Below, piece after piece: positions 24,772 to 32,656 of a stretch of DNA of 38,465 nucleotides (positions are counted from its first letter, which is position 1; the number at the start of each line of letters is the position of its first letter). Under the pieces are notes generated by a model that worked only from the letters and a program-made list of their open reading frames with translations, had not been told where the DNA came from and ran no database searches. The DNA comes from Bacillota bacterium (GTDB lineage: Bacteria > Bacillota_A > Clostridia > Christensenellales > Aristaeellaceae): contig JAEZSP010000044.1 of assembly GCA_023421735.1 (NCBI GenBank), forward strand, positions 1 through 38,465, read 5' to 3'. Both the position numbers and the translations under genes were made by a program.

Positions 24772-24899
24772 ACTACATGTTTCCGTCACAGTTTTGCCAA
24801 ATGTATCTGCCAATATGTGAATATTCTAATGGTGCTGGTCATATATGTATGGCACAGCAGAAGCCGCAGGGGCGGCAATTTCGACACGGAGGTGCGCGC

Positions 24900-26210
24900 A
24901 TGAAGCGACTTACGCGGATTGCGGTTGCGCTGCTTACTGTGCTGGTTCTTCTTCCGGCCGGTTTCGCGCAATCCGAGAGCGTGAAGGCTTATGTCTCGTC
25001 AACCACGCTGAAGATTTACGACGATTACACCACATCAGCAGATGTCACTTGCGTTCTATCCTACGGCGAAGTCGTTTATTGTACCGCCGTAAAGGGAGAT
25101 TGGGCGCGTATCACGAACTGCGACGGTGAAGTCGGCTATTGTCTGGTATCCAATCTCACGGCAAAAAGCCCCAACCGGTACGATGTCACGGCCTATGTTC
25201 AGTCGGACAATAAGCGGATTTACCGCGGTGCATCGACGGACACGGATAGCGCGGGGCTCGATCAAAACGCGCAGGTTACGGTCATTGCCATCACAGGTGA
25301 CAAAACCTGGTGCCGCGTCAAAATCCACGGAATTTATGGATACATAAAGACGGCCGATCTGGACAAGTCGAAGGTCAAGGATTCCTCCGCTATCCAGACG
25401 GGATCGGTTGCCGTATATGTGGCCGACAACACGCTCACCGTGTACACCTCCCCCTCCACATCCGCAGACAGCGCAACCATCGGCTTCGGCGAGAAGCTGA
25501 CGTGCGTCGCGGTCGGCTACAACTGGGCAAAGCTGAAAAGCGGCGACAAAGTGGCATACTGCAAAACAGACGGGTTGACGACCGAAAACCCCAACGAATA
25601 CTCCGTCACCGTCTATGCGCAGTCCGCATCCGTGAAAGTGCGAAAGCTGCCCACATCGTCGGCAGGCGCAATCGCGTCGGTTGACACAAACACATCGATG
25701 ACCGCCATCGCCGTCACGCAGGACGGAAAATGGTATCGGGTCAAGGGCGGCGGAGAATACGGTTACGTGCTCGCCTCAGACGTCGACACGGACAAGGTTT
25801 CGACGGCGTCCAAGACCTCGACGGCCGATAAAATCATCGCACTCGCCTATAAACAGATGGGCGATCCCTATGTCTATGCGGCTGCAGGCCCCAACGCCTT
25901 CGACTGCTCCGGCCTCACATGCTACTGCTTCAAAAATATCGCCGGCATCACGCTCGAGCGTTCCGCCAAGGGGCAGGGGTATGACACCTCTTACACGAAA
26001 ATCTCCGACATCGCAGACTTGAAAAAGGGCGATATCGTGTGCTTTGATACAAACGAATCGGACGAGGATTTAAGCGATCACGTCGGCATCTACATCGGCG
26101 GCGGGCGGTTCATTCACGCCTCCTCTTCGGGCGGCGAGGTCATGATTTCCTCCCTCGCATCCGGCTACTACAGGAGCGCGTTCTCCTGGGGACGGCGGAT
26201 TCTGGACTAG
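24900..26210 (+). CDS. Secreted SH3-repeat NlpC/P60 cell-wall hydrolase
   Basis: The 436-residue product starts with a signal peptide (RIAVALLTVLVLLPAGFAQ) and has four SH3-like repeats at about residues 27-90, 96-160, 168-228 and 234-300. The NlpC/P60 domain covers ~315-436, with catalytic Cys336 in FDCSG, His394 in DHVGIYIG and His406 in FIHASS. Such enzymes cut peptidoglycan stem peptides, usually D-Glu to diamino acid. The SH3 repeats would bind the wall. The ATG lies seven bases after GGAGG; the upstream extension of the frame has no ribosome site. I see no consensus sigma-A promoter, only AT-rich sequence with possible alternative sigma sites. Confidence 0.93.
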   Translation: MKRLTRIAVALLTVLVLLPAGFAQSESVKAYVSSTTLKIYDDYTTSADVTCVLSYGEVVYCTAVKGDWARITNCDGEVGYCLVSNLTAKSPNRYDVTAYVQSDNKRIYRGASTDTDSAGLDQNAQVTVIAITGDKTWCRVKIHGIYGYIKTADLDKSKVKDSSAIQTGSVAVYVADNTLTVYTSPSTSADSATIGFGEKLTCVAVGYNWAKLKSGDKVAYCKTDGLTTENPNEYSVTVYAQSASVKVRKLPTSSAGAIASVDTNTSMTAIAVTQDGKWYRVKGGGEYGYVLASDVDTDKVSTASKTSTADKIIALAYKQMGDPYVYAAAGPNAFDCSGLTCYCFKNIAGITLERSAKGQGYDTSYTKISDIADLKKGDIVCFDTNESDEDLSDHVGIYIGGGRFIHASSSGGEVMISSLASGYYRSAFSWGRRILD

Positions 26211-26277
26211 TACTCCGTCCACAGCAGATCGCTTTTGTCATGGACTGAATACTAGAAGGTACCACGAGAACAATCAG

Positions 26278-26310
26278 CCGCTTGGGCAACAACCCAAGCG
26301 GTTTTTTGTT
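26278..26310 (+). terminator. Intrinsic terminator after the NlpC/P60 gene
   Basis: CCGCTTGGG (26278-26286) and CCCAAGCGG (26293-26301) form a nine-base-pair stem followed by TTTTTTGTTTG on the plus strand. Confidence 0.92.
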
Positions 26311-26323
26311 TGTTTTGGCATCT

Positions 26324-27430
26324 TTATCCCGTAAATCGCACAAAGAAGTACAGGATCAGGAGAAAGACCACGTTCATTCCGGTGAAGACTGCAAGGAACC
26401 GTCCCATGCGCGCACCTGGCGCGCGCATATAAAGTCTGAGGGAAATCAGGCTCGCAAGTGACGCGACCAGCGTTCCAAGGCCGCCGATGTTCACGCCGCG
26501 CACGAGGGAAAACGCGTCGTCCGTAAAGCCGGAGAGCATGATTGCCGCCGGCACATTGCTGATGACCTGCGAGGTCAGAATGCCCGCTTCGAGCACATGA
26601 CCACGCATGACCGCAGAGAGCGACGCCTGCACATTGGGCACGCGGGCAACGTTCCCGACAAACACAAAAAAGCAGGCGAATGTGCCGAGCAATGCGTAAT
26701 CGATCCGGCGAAACACCGCCCGCGCGAAGACGGTCAATACAGCCACGACCGCTGCGAAACAGACCGCCTTCGGCAAGACGCGCAGGACCGAAAGCACGCA
26801 CAGGAGAAACAGCCCGCCATAAAGCGCGAGACGCCGTCCATCCACCGCCGCCGGTTGCGTGCCGGGTGTGGCATGCAAACCACGCCGCCTGACGGGCAGA
26901 CAGGCGATCAGGAGCAGCACCAGGCTAAGCGCGGAAATCGGCACGACCGCATGCAGAAACAGGCCCATGGGCATGGCATAATGCGCAAAGAGGTACAAAT
27001 TCTGCGGATTTCCGATGGGGGTTGCCATGCTGCCGAGATTTGCGGCGACCGTCTCGACCGCGACGATGTAGGCGCAGGCTTCGGGCGCGACCACCGCGAG
27101 CATGGACACGGTCAGCGGCACAAAGGAAATGAGCGCCACATCGTTCGTCACGAGCATGGAGATGAAAAAACAGGATGCCGTGAGAAGGAGCGCCAGCCTG
27201 CGCATGCCGCCCGCACGCGCCATCAGAAAGCGGGAAACCGCGTCGAACACGCCGATCTCATTGAGTCCCGCGATGACCGCCATGAGCGAAAACAGAAGCA
27301 TCAGGACGTTCCAATCGATGTAATGAAAATAGGACATGTCCGGCGGGACAAAGAACATCGAGACGGCTGCGGCGATCAACGACGCAGACAAAACCTTTTC
27401 CCGCACGAAAAAACGCCCCACAGAGCGCAT
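26324..27430 (-). CDS. SLC13/ArsB-like anion permease
   Basis: The ~368-residue membrane protein has ten or more hydrophobic segments. Family marks of the ion transporter superfamily are clear: TNDVALISFVPLTV in the middle and MATPIGNPQNLYLF shortly after. Relatives transport citrate, other carboxylates, sulfate or arsenite; nothing here selects one, and no arsenic genes are near. I chose the ATG at 27430 (MRSVGRFF), seven bases after GGGAGG. An earlier ATG two codons upstream is too close to that site. The gene stands alone on the minus strand. Confidence 0.88.
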   Translation of the reverse strand: MRSVGRFFVREKVLSASLIAAAVSMFFVPPDMSYFHYIDWNVLMLLFSLMAVIAGLNEIGVFDAVSRFLMARAGGMRRLALLLTASCFFISMLVTNDVALISFVPLTVSMLAVVAPEACAYIVAVETVAANLGSMATPIGNPQNLYLFAHYAMPMGLFLHAVVPISALSLVLLLIACLPVRRRGLHATPGTQPAAVDGRRLALYGGLFLLCVLSVLRVLPKAVCFAAVVAVLTVFARAVFRRIDYALLGTFACFFVFVGNVARVPNVQASLSAVMRGHVLEAGILTSQVISNVPAAIMLSGFTDDAFSLVRGVNIGGLGTLVASLASLISLRLYMRAPGARMGRFLAVFTGMNVVFLLILYFFVRFTG

Positions 27431-27558
27431 GCACATTCCTCCCAATCGCAAATGACCTATCATGATTCCGTGCGCGACCCACAAACTCCTGTTGAAACCA
27501 AAAACTTATCCAAACGACGCGCGGCAAATGGCAAACGACCGCCATGGGGCTGGCGTAT

Positions 27559-27599
27559 ACAAAAATTCGGATCGCGGGGCGCCCGGCCCGTGCGATCCG
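27559..27599 (-). terminator. Intrinsic terminator of hom-asd
   Basis: On the minus strand CGGATCGC (27599-27592) pairs with GCGATCCG (27575-27568); a GC-rich inner part may also pair. AATTTTTG follows. It lies ~40 bases after the asd stop. Confidence 0.8.
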
Positions 27600-27636
27600 A
27601 CGATTCAACCCGATCCAATGTCCGGATCATCTTTCC

Positions 27637-28626
27637 CTACAGCAACAATTCCGCAATCTGAACGGTGTTTGTCGCCGCGCCCTTTCTGATCTGGTCGCCC
27701 GCGCAGAAGAGGGTGAGGCCGTTTTCGAAGACGAGGTCATCTCGGATGCGCCCGACATAGACGATATCCTGTGCGGAGGTATCAAGGGGCATGGGATAGA
27801 CGGACTGTGCAAGGTCGTCCACGAGCTTGCAACCGGGTGCGGCTGCGACCGCGGCACGCGCCTCGGAAACCGAAATCTTACGGTCTGTGACGACGGTGAC
27901 GCTGATGGAATGCGAACGCATCACGGGAACGCGCACGCAGGTGCAGGTGACCTTCATGTCGGGGAGATGCAGGATTTTGCGGCCCTCGTTCTGCATCTTC
28001 ATTTCCTCGGTGGTATAGCCGTTTCCGGAATCGGAACCGATCTGCGGAATGAGGTTAAACAAAATCTGATGCTGGAACTGATCGACCGCAATCTCCTCGC
28101 CCGCGACGTACTGGCGCACCTGATTTTCGAGCTCGACAAGCCCGCCAGCGCCTGCGCCGGAAACCGCCTGATACGTCGAAGCGATCATCATTTTGATGGG
28201 CGAGAGCTTGCGTAGGGCATTGACGGCGACGACGGTGATGATGGTCGAACAGTTCGGGTTCGAAATAATCCCGTTGTGCCATTTCACGTCCTCGGGATTA
28301 ATCTCGGGAACGACGAGCGGCACGTCCGGATAGAGGCGAAACGCGCTGGAATTATCGACGAACACAGCGCCCGCAGATGTGATATAAGGCGCCATCTCCT
28401 TCGCAAGCGCGTTTGACGCCGCGCCGAGCACGATGTCCATGCCGGCATAGGAGTCATGCGTCGCCTCTTCGACGACGAACGAGCGTCCGAGGCACTCGAT
28501 GGTCTTGCCCGCGCTGCGCGCGCTCGCAAGGCACTTGATCTCGCATGGAAAATCCCGTTCGATCAGGCACTCCAGCATCTGACGGCCGACCGCCCCGGTA
28601 GCACCCAAAATAGCAACTTTCTTCAT
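27637..28626 (-). CDS. asd: Aspartate-semialdehyde dehydrogenase
   Basis: The 329-residue protein matches the family: NADP-binding GATGAVGRQML at the N-terminus, catalytic Cys126 in SNPNCSTI, STYQAVSGAGAGG and the RVPVMRSHS segment with the active-site His. It reduces aspartyl phosphate to aspartate semialdehyde, the branch point to lysine, threonine and methionine. The ATG at 28626 begins the nucleotide-binding strand MKKVAILG; the ribosome site is GGGG with a long spacer. It lies 62 bases after hom on the same strand. Confidence 0.96.
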   Translation of the reverse strand: MKKVAILGATGAVGRQMLECLIERDFPCEIKCLASARSAGKTIECLGRSFVVEEATHDSYAGMDIVLGAASNALAKEMAPYITSAGAVFVDNSSAFRLYPDVPLVVPEINPEDVKWHNGIISNPNCSTIITVVAVNALRKLSPIKMMIASTYQAVSGAGAGGLVELENQVRQYVAGEEIAVDQFQHQILFNLIPQIGSDSGNGYTTEEMKMQNEGRKILHLPDMKVTCTCVRVPVMRSHSISVTVVTDRKISVSEARAAVAAAPGCKLVDDLAQSVYPMPLDTSAQDIVYVGRIRDDLVFENGLTLFCAGDQIRKGAATNTVQIAELLL

Positions 28627-28688
28627 TGAAAACGCACCCCTTTTCATACGCAATGATATGCCCCGTCCTGCAAATGGTTGAAATGCAA

Positions 28689-29819
28689 TCAATCCCAAAT
28701 GCCCGCGAAGAAGACATCCTGACCGCGTGCGCGTGCCTCCCCCGCGAGCTGATGCATTCGCATGACGGGGGTTTCAGGGGTGATAATTGCGCCGTCGGCG
28801 ATTTCCTCCGAACCGGGGACGACCATTCCGCGCACGTAATAACGGTGCGCTTCGCTTTCATTTTTGACGGCAATGCTCTCGTCCGAAACGGAGAAGGCAT
28901 ACGCCGCGATATTTCTCTCGATGTCGATCAGATCGTTCATGACGGCATATGCCGTGGCATACCGCCCCGCGCCCGCGCCAGTGAAGCGCTGAACGCCCGC
29001 ATTCGCGCCGCGAAAAAACGCGCAGTTTTCGACCATGCGAATGTTTGCGAGCACCGTGTCCGTGGGAATGAGCGTCGGTTCGACATATGCGCTGACGCCG
29101 CCTTCGACGATGCCCGCGCGCGCAAGCAACTTGCAGGAATAGGCGCGGGCGAGCGCCACGGAGATATCGGCGGGGGTGATGGACTCAATGCCCTCGCAGA
29201 GCACGTTTTTCTTGTCCACCAGACCATCCCAGGCAATGGAGGCCGCGATCGTAATTTTGCACTTCGCATCGCCGCCGGAAACATCCTGCGTGGCATCCGC
29301 TTCGGCATAGCCCGCCTCGCGTGCAAGCCGCAACGCGGTATCGAACGCGATGCCCTGCGTCTGCATGAGATCAAGCATATAATTCGTCGTGCCGTTTAAG
29401 ATGCCGCCGATTTCGACGATTTCGTCCGCACGCCGTGCGCGCAAAAGGTTAAACAGGTACGGAATCCCGCCGCCGACCGCCGGACTGAACCGAAACGACA
29501 CGCCGGATTCGCGCGCAACGCGCAAAAGCTCCGGCAGGTGTTCCGATATCATGAGTTTGTTGGCGGTTACGAAATGCTTTCCCGCGCGCATGGCCTGAAT
29601 GGCCCAGCTATGCGCTGGTTCCACGCCGCCCAAAAGTTCCACGACCGCGGTAATTTCGGGATTTTTTAATATATCGTCCATGTCGCGGGTAATCTTACCC
29701 TCGAGCCCCGGGATGTCCCGGCGGTCGAGCACCTTCGCGACCTCGATCCCGGTCGCGCGCTCCGCCAGCTCGCATACGCCAAAGCCGATCGTGCCCGCGC
29801 CCAGAAGACCAATCTTCAT
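28689..29819 (-). CDS. hom: Homoserine dehydrogenase, short form without a complete ACT domain
   Basis: The 376-residue enzyme has an NAD(P)-binding start KIGLLGAGTIGFG, TANKLMISEH, NGTTNYMLD and the catalytic region ADATQDVSGGDAKCK. It reduces aspartate semialdehyde to homoserine. Typical Bacillus enzymes are ~430 residues and end in an ACT domain for threonine feedback; here only ~50 residues follow the catalytic part (YYVRGMVV to FFAGIWD), so classical allosteric feedback may be absent. I chose the ATG at 29819, where family similarity begins. It heads a hom-asd transcript facing away from thrC-thrB. Confidence 0.95.
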   Translation of the reverse strand: MKIGLLGAGTIGFGVCELAERATGIEVAKVLDRRDIPGLEGKITRDMDDILKNPEITAVVELLGGVEPAHSWAIQAMRAGKHFVTANKLMISEHLPELLRVARESGVSFRFSPAVGGGIPYLFNLLRARRADEIVEIGGILNGTTNYMLDLMQTQGIAFDTALRLAREAGYAEADATQDVSGGDAKCKITIAASIAWDGLVDKKNVLCEGIESITPADISVALARAYSCKLLARAGIVEGGVSAYVEPTLIPTDTVLANIRMVENCAFFRGANAGVQRFTGAGAGRYATAYAVMNDLIDIERNIAAYAFSVSDESIAVKNESEAHRYYVRGMVVPGSEEIADGAIITPETPVMRMHQLAGEARARGQDVFFAGIWD

Positions 29820-29858
29820 AAATTCACAGATCCTTTCGTGTCTTTCCATAAAACACAC

Positions 29859-29887
29859 TTGCTTTTCTGGCAAAGACAGTATATCAT
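29859..29887 (+). promoter_or_regulatory. Sigma-A promoter of thrC-thrB
   Basis: TTGCTT (29859-29864), a 17-base spacer and TATCAT (29882-29887). Its -10 box overlaps the -10 box of the hom promoter on the other strand by two bases. The thrC start is 36 bases downstream after AAAGGAG. Confidence 0.75.
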
Positions 29888-29906
29888 AGGGGGGACGCCG
29901 TGTCAA
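29878..29906 (-). promoter_or_regulatory. Sigma-A promoter of hom-asd
   Basis: On the minus strand a perfect TTGACA (29906-29901), 17 bases, then TATACT (29883-29878). The two thr-pathway promoters occupy the same ~48 bases, so one polymerase should exclude the other. Confidence 0.8.
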
Positions 29907-29922
29907 AAGGAGAAATCGTTAA

Positions 29923-31392
29923 ATGAGATTATACCACAGCACCCGGAATGAAGCAAGAAAAGTGGCGGCGGACGAGGCAATTCTGCAAGGTCTCGCGCCG
30001 GACGGCGGGCTATTTGTGCCCGAATCGTTCCCCACCCTGGATTTAAACGCACTTTTGCCGCTTTGTGCATATGTGCTGTTTGCGCGCGTGCTTTCGGCGC
30101 TTTTGGATGATTACGCCCAGGAGGAAATGCTGCATATCGTCGAAGCGGGCTACAAAAACCGCTTTGAAACGAGCGAAGTGACGCCGCTGGTGGAGGTCGG
30201 GGGCATGCACATGCTCGAGTTGTTTCATGGACCGACCTGTGCGTTCAAGGATGTTGCGCTCTCGCTCCTCCCCCGCTTTGTGACGCGCGCGGCGAAAAAG
30301 CAAGGCGTGACGGATGAAATTCGCGTGTTGACCGCAACGAGCGGGGACACGGGCAAGGCGGCGCTGGCGGGTTTTGCAGACGTCGCAGGGACGTCGATCG
30401 TCGTCTTTTACCCCTTGGGCGGGGTAAGCGAGGTGCAACGACTCCAGATGGTCACGCAATCGGGCGCTAACGTGCGCGTGTGCGCCGTGCGCGGAAATTT
30501 TGACGACGCGCAAACGGGCGTCAAGCGTATTTTTTCAGACGAGGCGCTGAACGAGCGGCTCTGTGCGCAAAACGTACGGCTTTCAAGCGCGAACTCAATC
30601 AACCTCGGGCGACTTGCGCCGCAGATCGCATATTATTTTAAGGCCTATCTCGATCTGGTGCGCGCCGGGACGATCCGCATGGGGGAACAGATCAACTTCA
30701 CCGTGCCGACAGGTAATTTCGGCGACATCCTGGCGGGCGACTATGCGCGCCGGATGGGACTGCCGATCGGCAGACTCGTGTGTGCGTCCAACGCAAACAA
30801 TGTGCTATCCGACTTTATCCAAACAGGCGTATACGACAGGCGGCGCGCGTTTCACAGGACCGCATCCCCGTCGATGGACATTCTGATGTCCAGCAATCTC
30901 GAAAGGTGCCTCTATCACATGGGCGGGGATGCGGCGCTCGTACACGACATGATGGGCGAGCTTTCGTCGAAGGGAACGTTTACCGCCCCGGATTCCCTGA
31001 TGAAAAACATGCGTTCGGTCTTCTCCGCAGGTTGGGCAAACGACGAAACGTCATTTGCGGCGATCGGACAGTTGTATGACGAAGCAGGCTATCTGATGGA
31101 CACGCACACTGCCGTCGGCCGATGCGTGGCAGAGAGTTACATGCACACCTCGGGCGACGACAGGCCGATGGTCGTACTTGCGACCGCCTCGCCCTTCAAG
31201 TTCGCCGAGGATGTGCTGCGGGCCGTAACAGGCGAGGTACACGCGGGGTTTGCGGCGCTCGACCATCTGAGCGCGGCATGTGGGCTTCCGGTTCCGAAGC
31301 CGTTGGCAGGGCTCACCAATCTTAAGGAAATACACACGGACGTGGTCGACGCATCAGGCATGGCGCACTACGTCGAGGAGGCAAGAACATGA
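29923..31392 (+). CDS. thrC: Threonine synthase
   Basis: The 489-residue PLP enzyme is of the long threonine synthase class. The cofactor lysine is Lys109 in CAFKDVALSLLP; ATSGDTGKAAL binds the phosphate and VPTGNFGDILAG lies further on. It converts O-phosphohomoserine to threonine and phosphate. The ATG follows AAAGGAG. Its stop overlaps the thrB start (ATGA). Confidence 0.96.
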   Translation: MRLYHSTRNEARKVAADEAILQGLAPDGGLFVPESFPTLDLNALLPLCAYVLFARVLSALLDDYAQEEMLHIVEAGYKNRFETSEVTPLVEVGGMHMLELFHGPTCAFKDVALSLLPRFVTRAAKKQGVTDEIRVLTATSGDTGKAALAGFADVAGTSIVVFYPLGGVSEVQRLQMVTQSGANVRVCAVRGNFDDAQTGVKRIFSDEALNERLCAQNVRLSSANSINLGRLAPQIAYYFKAYLDLVRAGTIRMGEQINFTVPTGNFGDILAGDYARRMGLPIGRLVCASNANNVLSDFIQTGVYDRRRAFHRTASPSMDILMSSNLERCLYHMGGDAALVHDMMGELSSKGTFTAPDSLMKNMRSVFSAGWANDETSFAAIGQLYDEAGYLMDTHTAVGRCVAESYMHTSGDDRPMVVLATASPFKFAEDVLRAVTGEVHAGFAALDHLSAACGLPVPKPLAGLTNLKEIHTDVVDASGMAHYVEEART

Positions 31393-32285
31393 ACGGAAAA
31401 ATCAGACTGAAGGTGCCCGCGACATCCGCAAATTTGGGCGCGGGCTTCGACGCGATCGGCATCGCGCTGACCATGTACTGTTATGCGACCTTCCGCGCCA
31501 CCGATGGGGGGCTTCGGATCACAGGATGTCCGGAGGAATTCCAGAACGAAGACAATATGGCGGCGCAGGCGTTTCGCGCGGTTGAGGATTATATCGGCGT
31601 TGGGCACAGGGGTGTGGAAATCGAAATCGACTCGGATATTCCCGTCGCGCGCGGACTGGGCTCTTCCGCCGTGATGCTGGTCGCAGGCGCATTTGCAGCC
31701 AACGAAATATACGGGAACCCACTCTCGAAGGAGCAGATACTCGAAGTCACAAACGTCATCGAGGGGCATCCGGATAACCTTGCACCCGCGATCTACGGCG
31801 GACTGTGCGCCTCCGTTGCCGACCCGGGCAAGCTGCCCGTCTCCGCGCACTACCACGTGAGCGACGATCTGCGCTTCGTGGCACTGGTACCGGACTTCCC
31901 CATCTCTACCAACGAAACCCGCCGCGCGCTCCCCAAGGAAGTGCCGTTTCAGGATGCGGTCTTCAATATCAGCAGGCTCTCTCTCCTCCCCCGCGCCCTC
32001 GAGTCCGGCAAGACCGCACTCATCTCGACCGCCCTTGACGACCGACTGCACCAGCCGCACCGCGCCAAGCTCATTGGCGGTTACGAGTTGATCCGCGAGC
32101 GCGCGCTCGATTCCGGCGCGGCGGGCGTCGTGATCTCCGGCTCAGGCCCCGCCATCCTCTGCGTCCTCAAGGCGGCCGAAGCGGAAGGATTCGTGACCCG
32201 TATGGGCCGCGTGCTGTCAAACCTCGAACACAATTGGATCTGCCACATTCTCGACTGCGACCCGGAAGGTGCGCGGACGATCTGA
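31389..32285 (+). CDS. thrB: Homoserine kinase
   Basis: The 298-residue GHMP kinase shows KVPATSANLGAGFDAIG at the N-terminus, the ATP-binding PVARGLGSSAVMLVAG, and the C-terminal SGSGPAILCV. It phosphorylates homoserine with ATP; the product is used by thrC. It is translationally coupled to thrC and the pair has the usual thrC-thrB arrangement of Gram-positives. Confidence 0.96.
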   Translation: MNGKIRLKVPATSANLGAGFDAIGIALTMYCYATFRATDGGLRITGCPEEFQNEDNMAAQAFRAVEDYIGVGHRGVEIEIDSDIPVARGLGSSAVMLVAGAFAANEIYGNPLSKEQILEVTNVIEGHPDNLAPAIYGGLCASVADPGKLPVSAHYHVSDDLRFVALVPDFPISTNETRRALPKEVPFQDAVFNISRLSLLPRALESGKTALISTALDDRLHQPHRAKLIGGYELIRERALDSGAAGVVISGSGPAILCVLKAAEAEGFVTRMGRVLSNLEHNWICHILDCDPEGARTI

Positions 32286-32292
32286 AACCGGG

Positions 32293-32382
32293 GCGTGATC
32301 CCTCGTGGGGATTCCAAAGGGGCCTCAGCCCTTTGGCGGGGTGCCGGGGGCAAAGCCCCCGGTATGGCGTTCCCCTTTTTTT
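32293..32382 (+). repeat. Three-hairpin palindromic repeat acting as the thrB terminator
   Basis: Three hairpins stand in a row: ATCCC/GGGAT (32298-32312), CCAAAGGG/CCCTTTGG (32314-32336) and CCGGGGGC/GCCCCCGG (32344-32362). A run of seven T follows at 32376-32382. The style matches dispersed intergenic palindromic repeats common in GC-rich Clostridia, though only one copy is in this window. It would also end the thrCB transcript, although the T-run is 13 bases from the last stem. Confidence 0.65.
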
Positions 32383-32395
32383 AGCGTGCCCGTGC

Positions 32396-32424
32396 TTGAC
32401 AACCGGGATATGGAACATTATAAT
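32396..32424 (+). promoter_or_regulatory. Consensus sigma-A promoter of the leuS T-box transcript
   Basis: A perfect TTGACA (32396-32401), 17 bases and a perfect TATAAT (32419-32424). It gives a leader of ~225 bases before leuS. Confidence 0.92.
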
Positions 32425-32427
32425 CAG

Positions 32428-32641
32428 GGAAGCAATGAAGGGAAGCAGTAGGCGAACAGGGCGCTTCAGAGAACCGCCGGTTGGTGAGAAGGCGGGAGCG
32501 CGACGGCGTTGAACTCGTCCCGGAGCGGCCCATGGGGCGGGTGCTCCCGTTACAGAGCGTCAAGCGGGTCCGAAAGGGCCAAAAAGAGTGGTACCGCGAA
32601 AGGCATGACCTTCCGTCTCTATGGAGATGGAGGGCTTTTTA
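32428..32641 (+). ncRNA. T-box riboswitch with a leucine (CUC) specifier
   Basis: The leader has a T-box sequence AGAGTGGTACCGCG (32585-32598); TGGT at 32589-32592 can pair with the ACCA end of uncharged tRNA-Leu. In stem I the AGTA and AGAGAA elements and a GGTGAGAA loop are seen, and the specifier bulge reads GAACTCG with CTC at 32514-32516, a leucine codon. This agrees with the downstream gene leuS. Low charged tRNA-Leu should favour the antiterminator and so leuS expression. Confidence 0.93.
32609..32641 (+). terminator. T-box terminator hairpin of leuS
   Basis: An eleven-base-pair stem (32609-32619 with 32624-32634, two G-U pairs) is followed by CTTTTTA. The left arm overlaps the region that would pair with the T-box in the antiterminator. 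Confidence 0.9.
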
Positions 32642-32656
32642 TTTGGAGGAGACGAG

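Noticed and set aside
26597..27661. 354-codon plus-strand frame opposite the anion permease
   Set aside because: Its product is very rich in His, Arg, Gln and Asp, as expected from the complement of a membrane-protein gene; no ribosome site.
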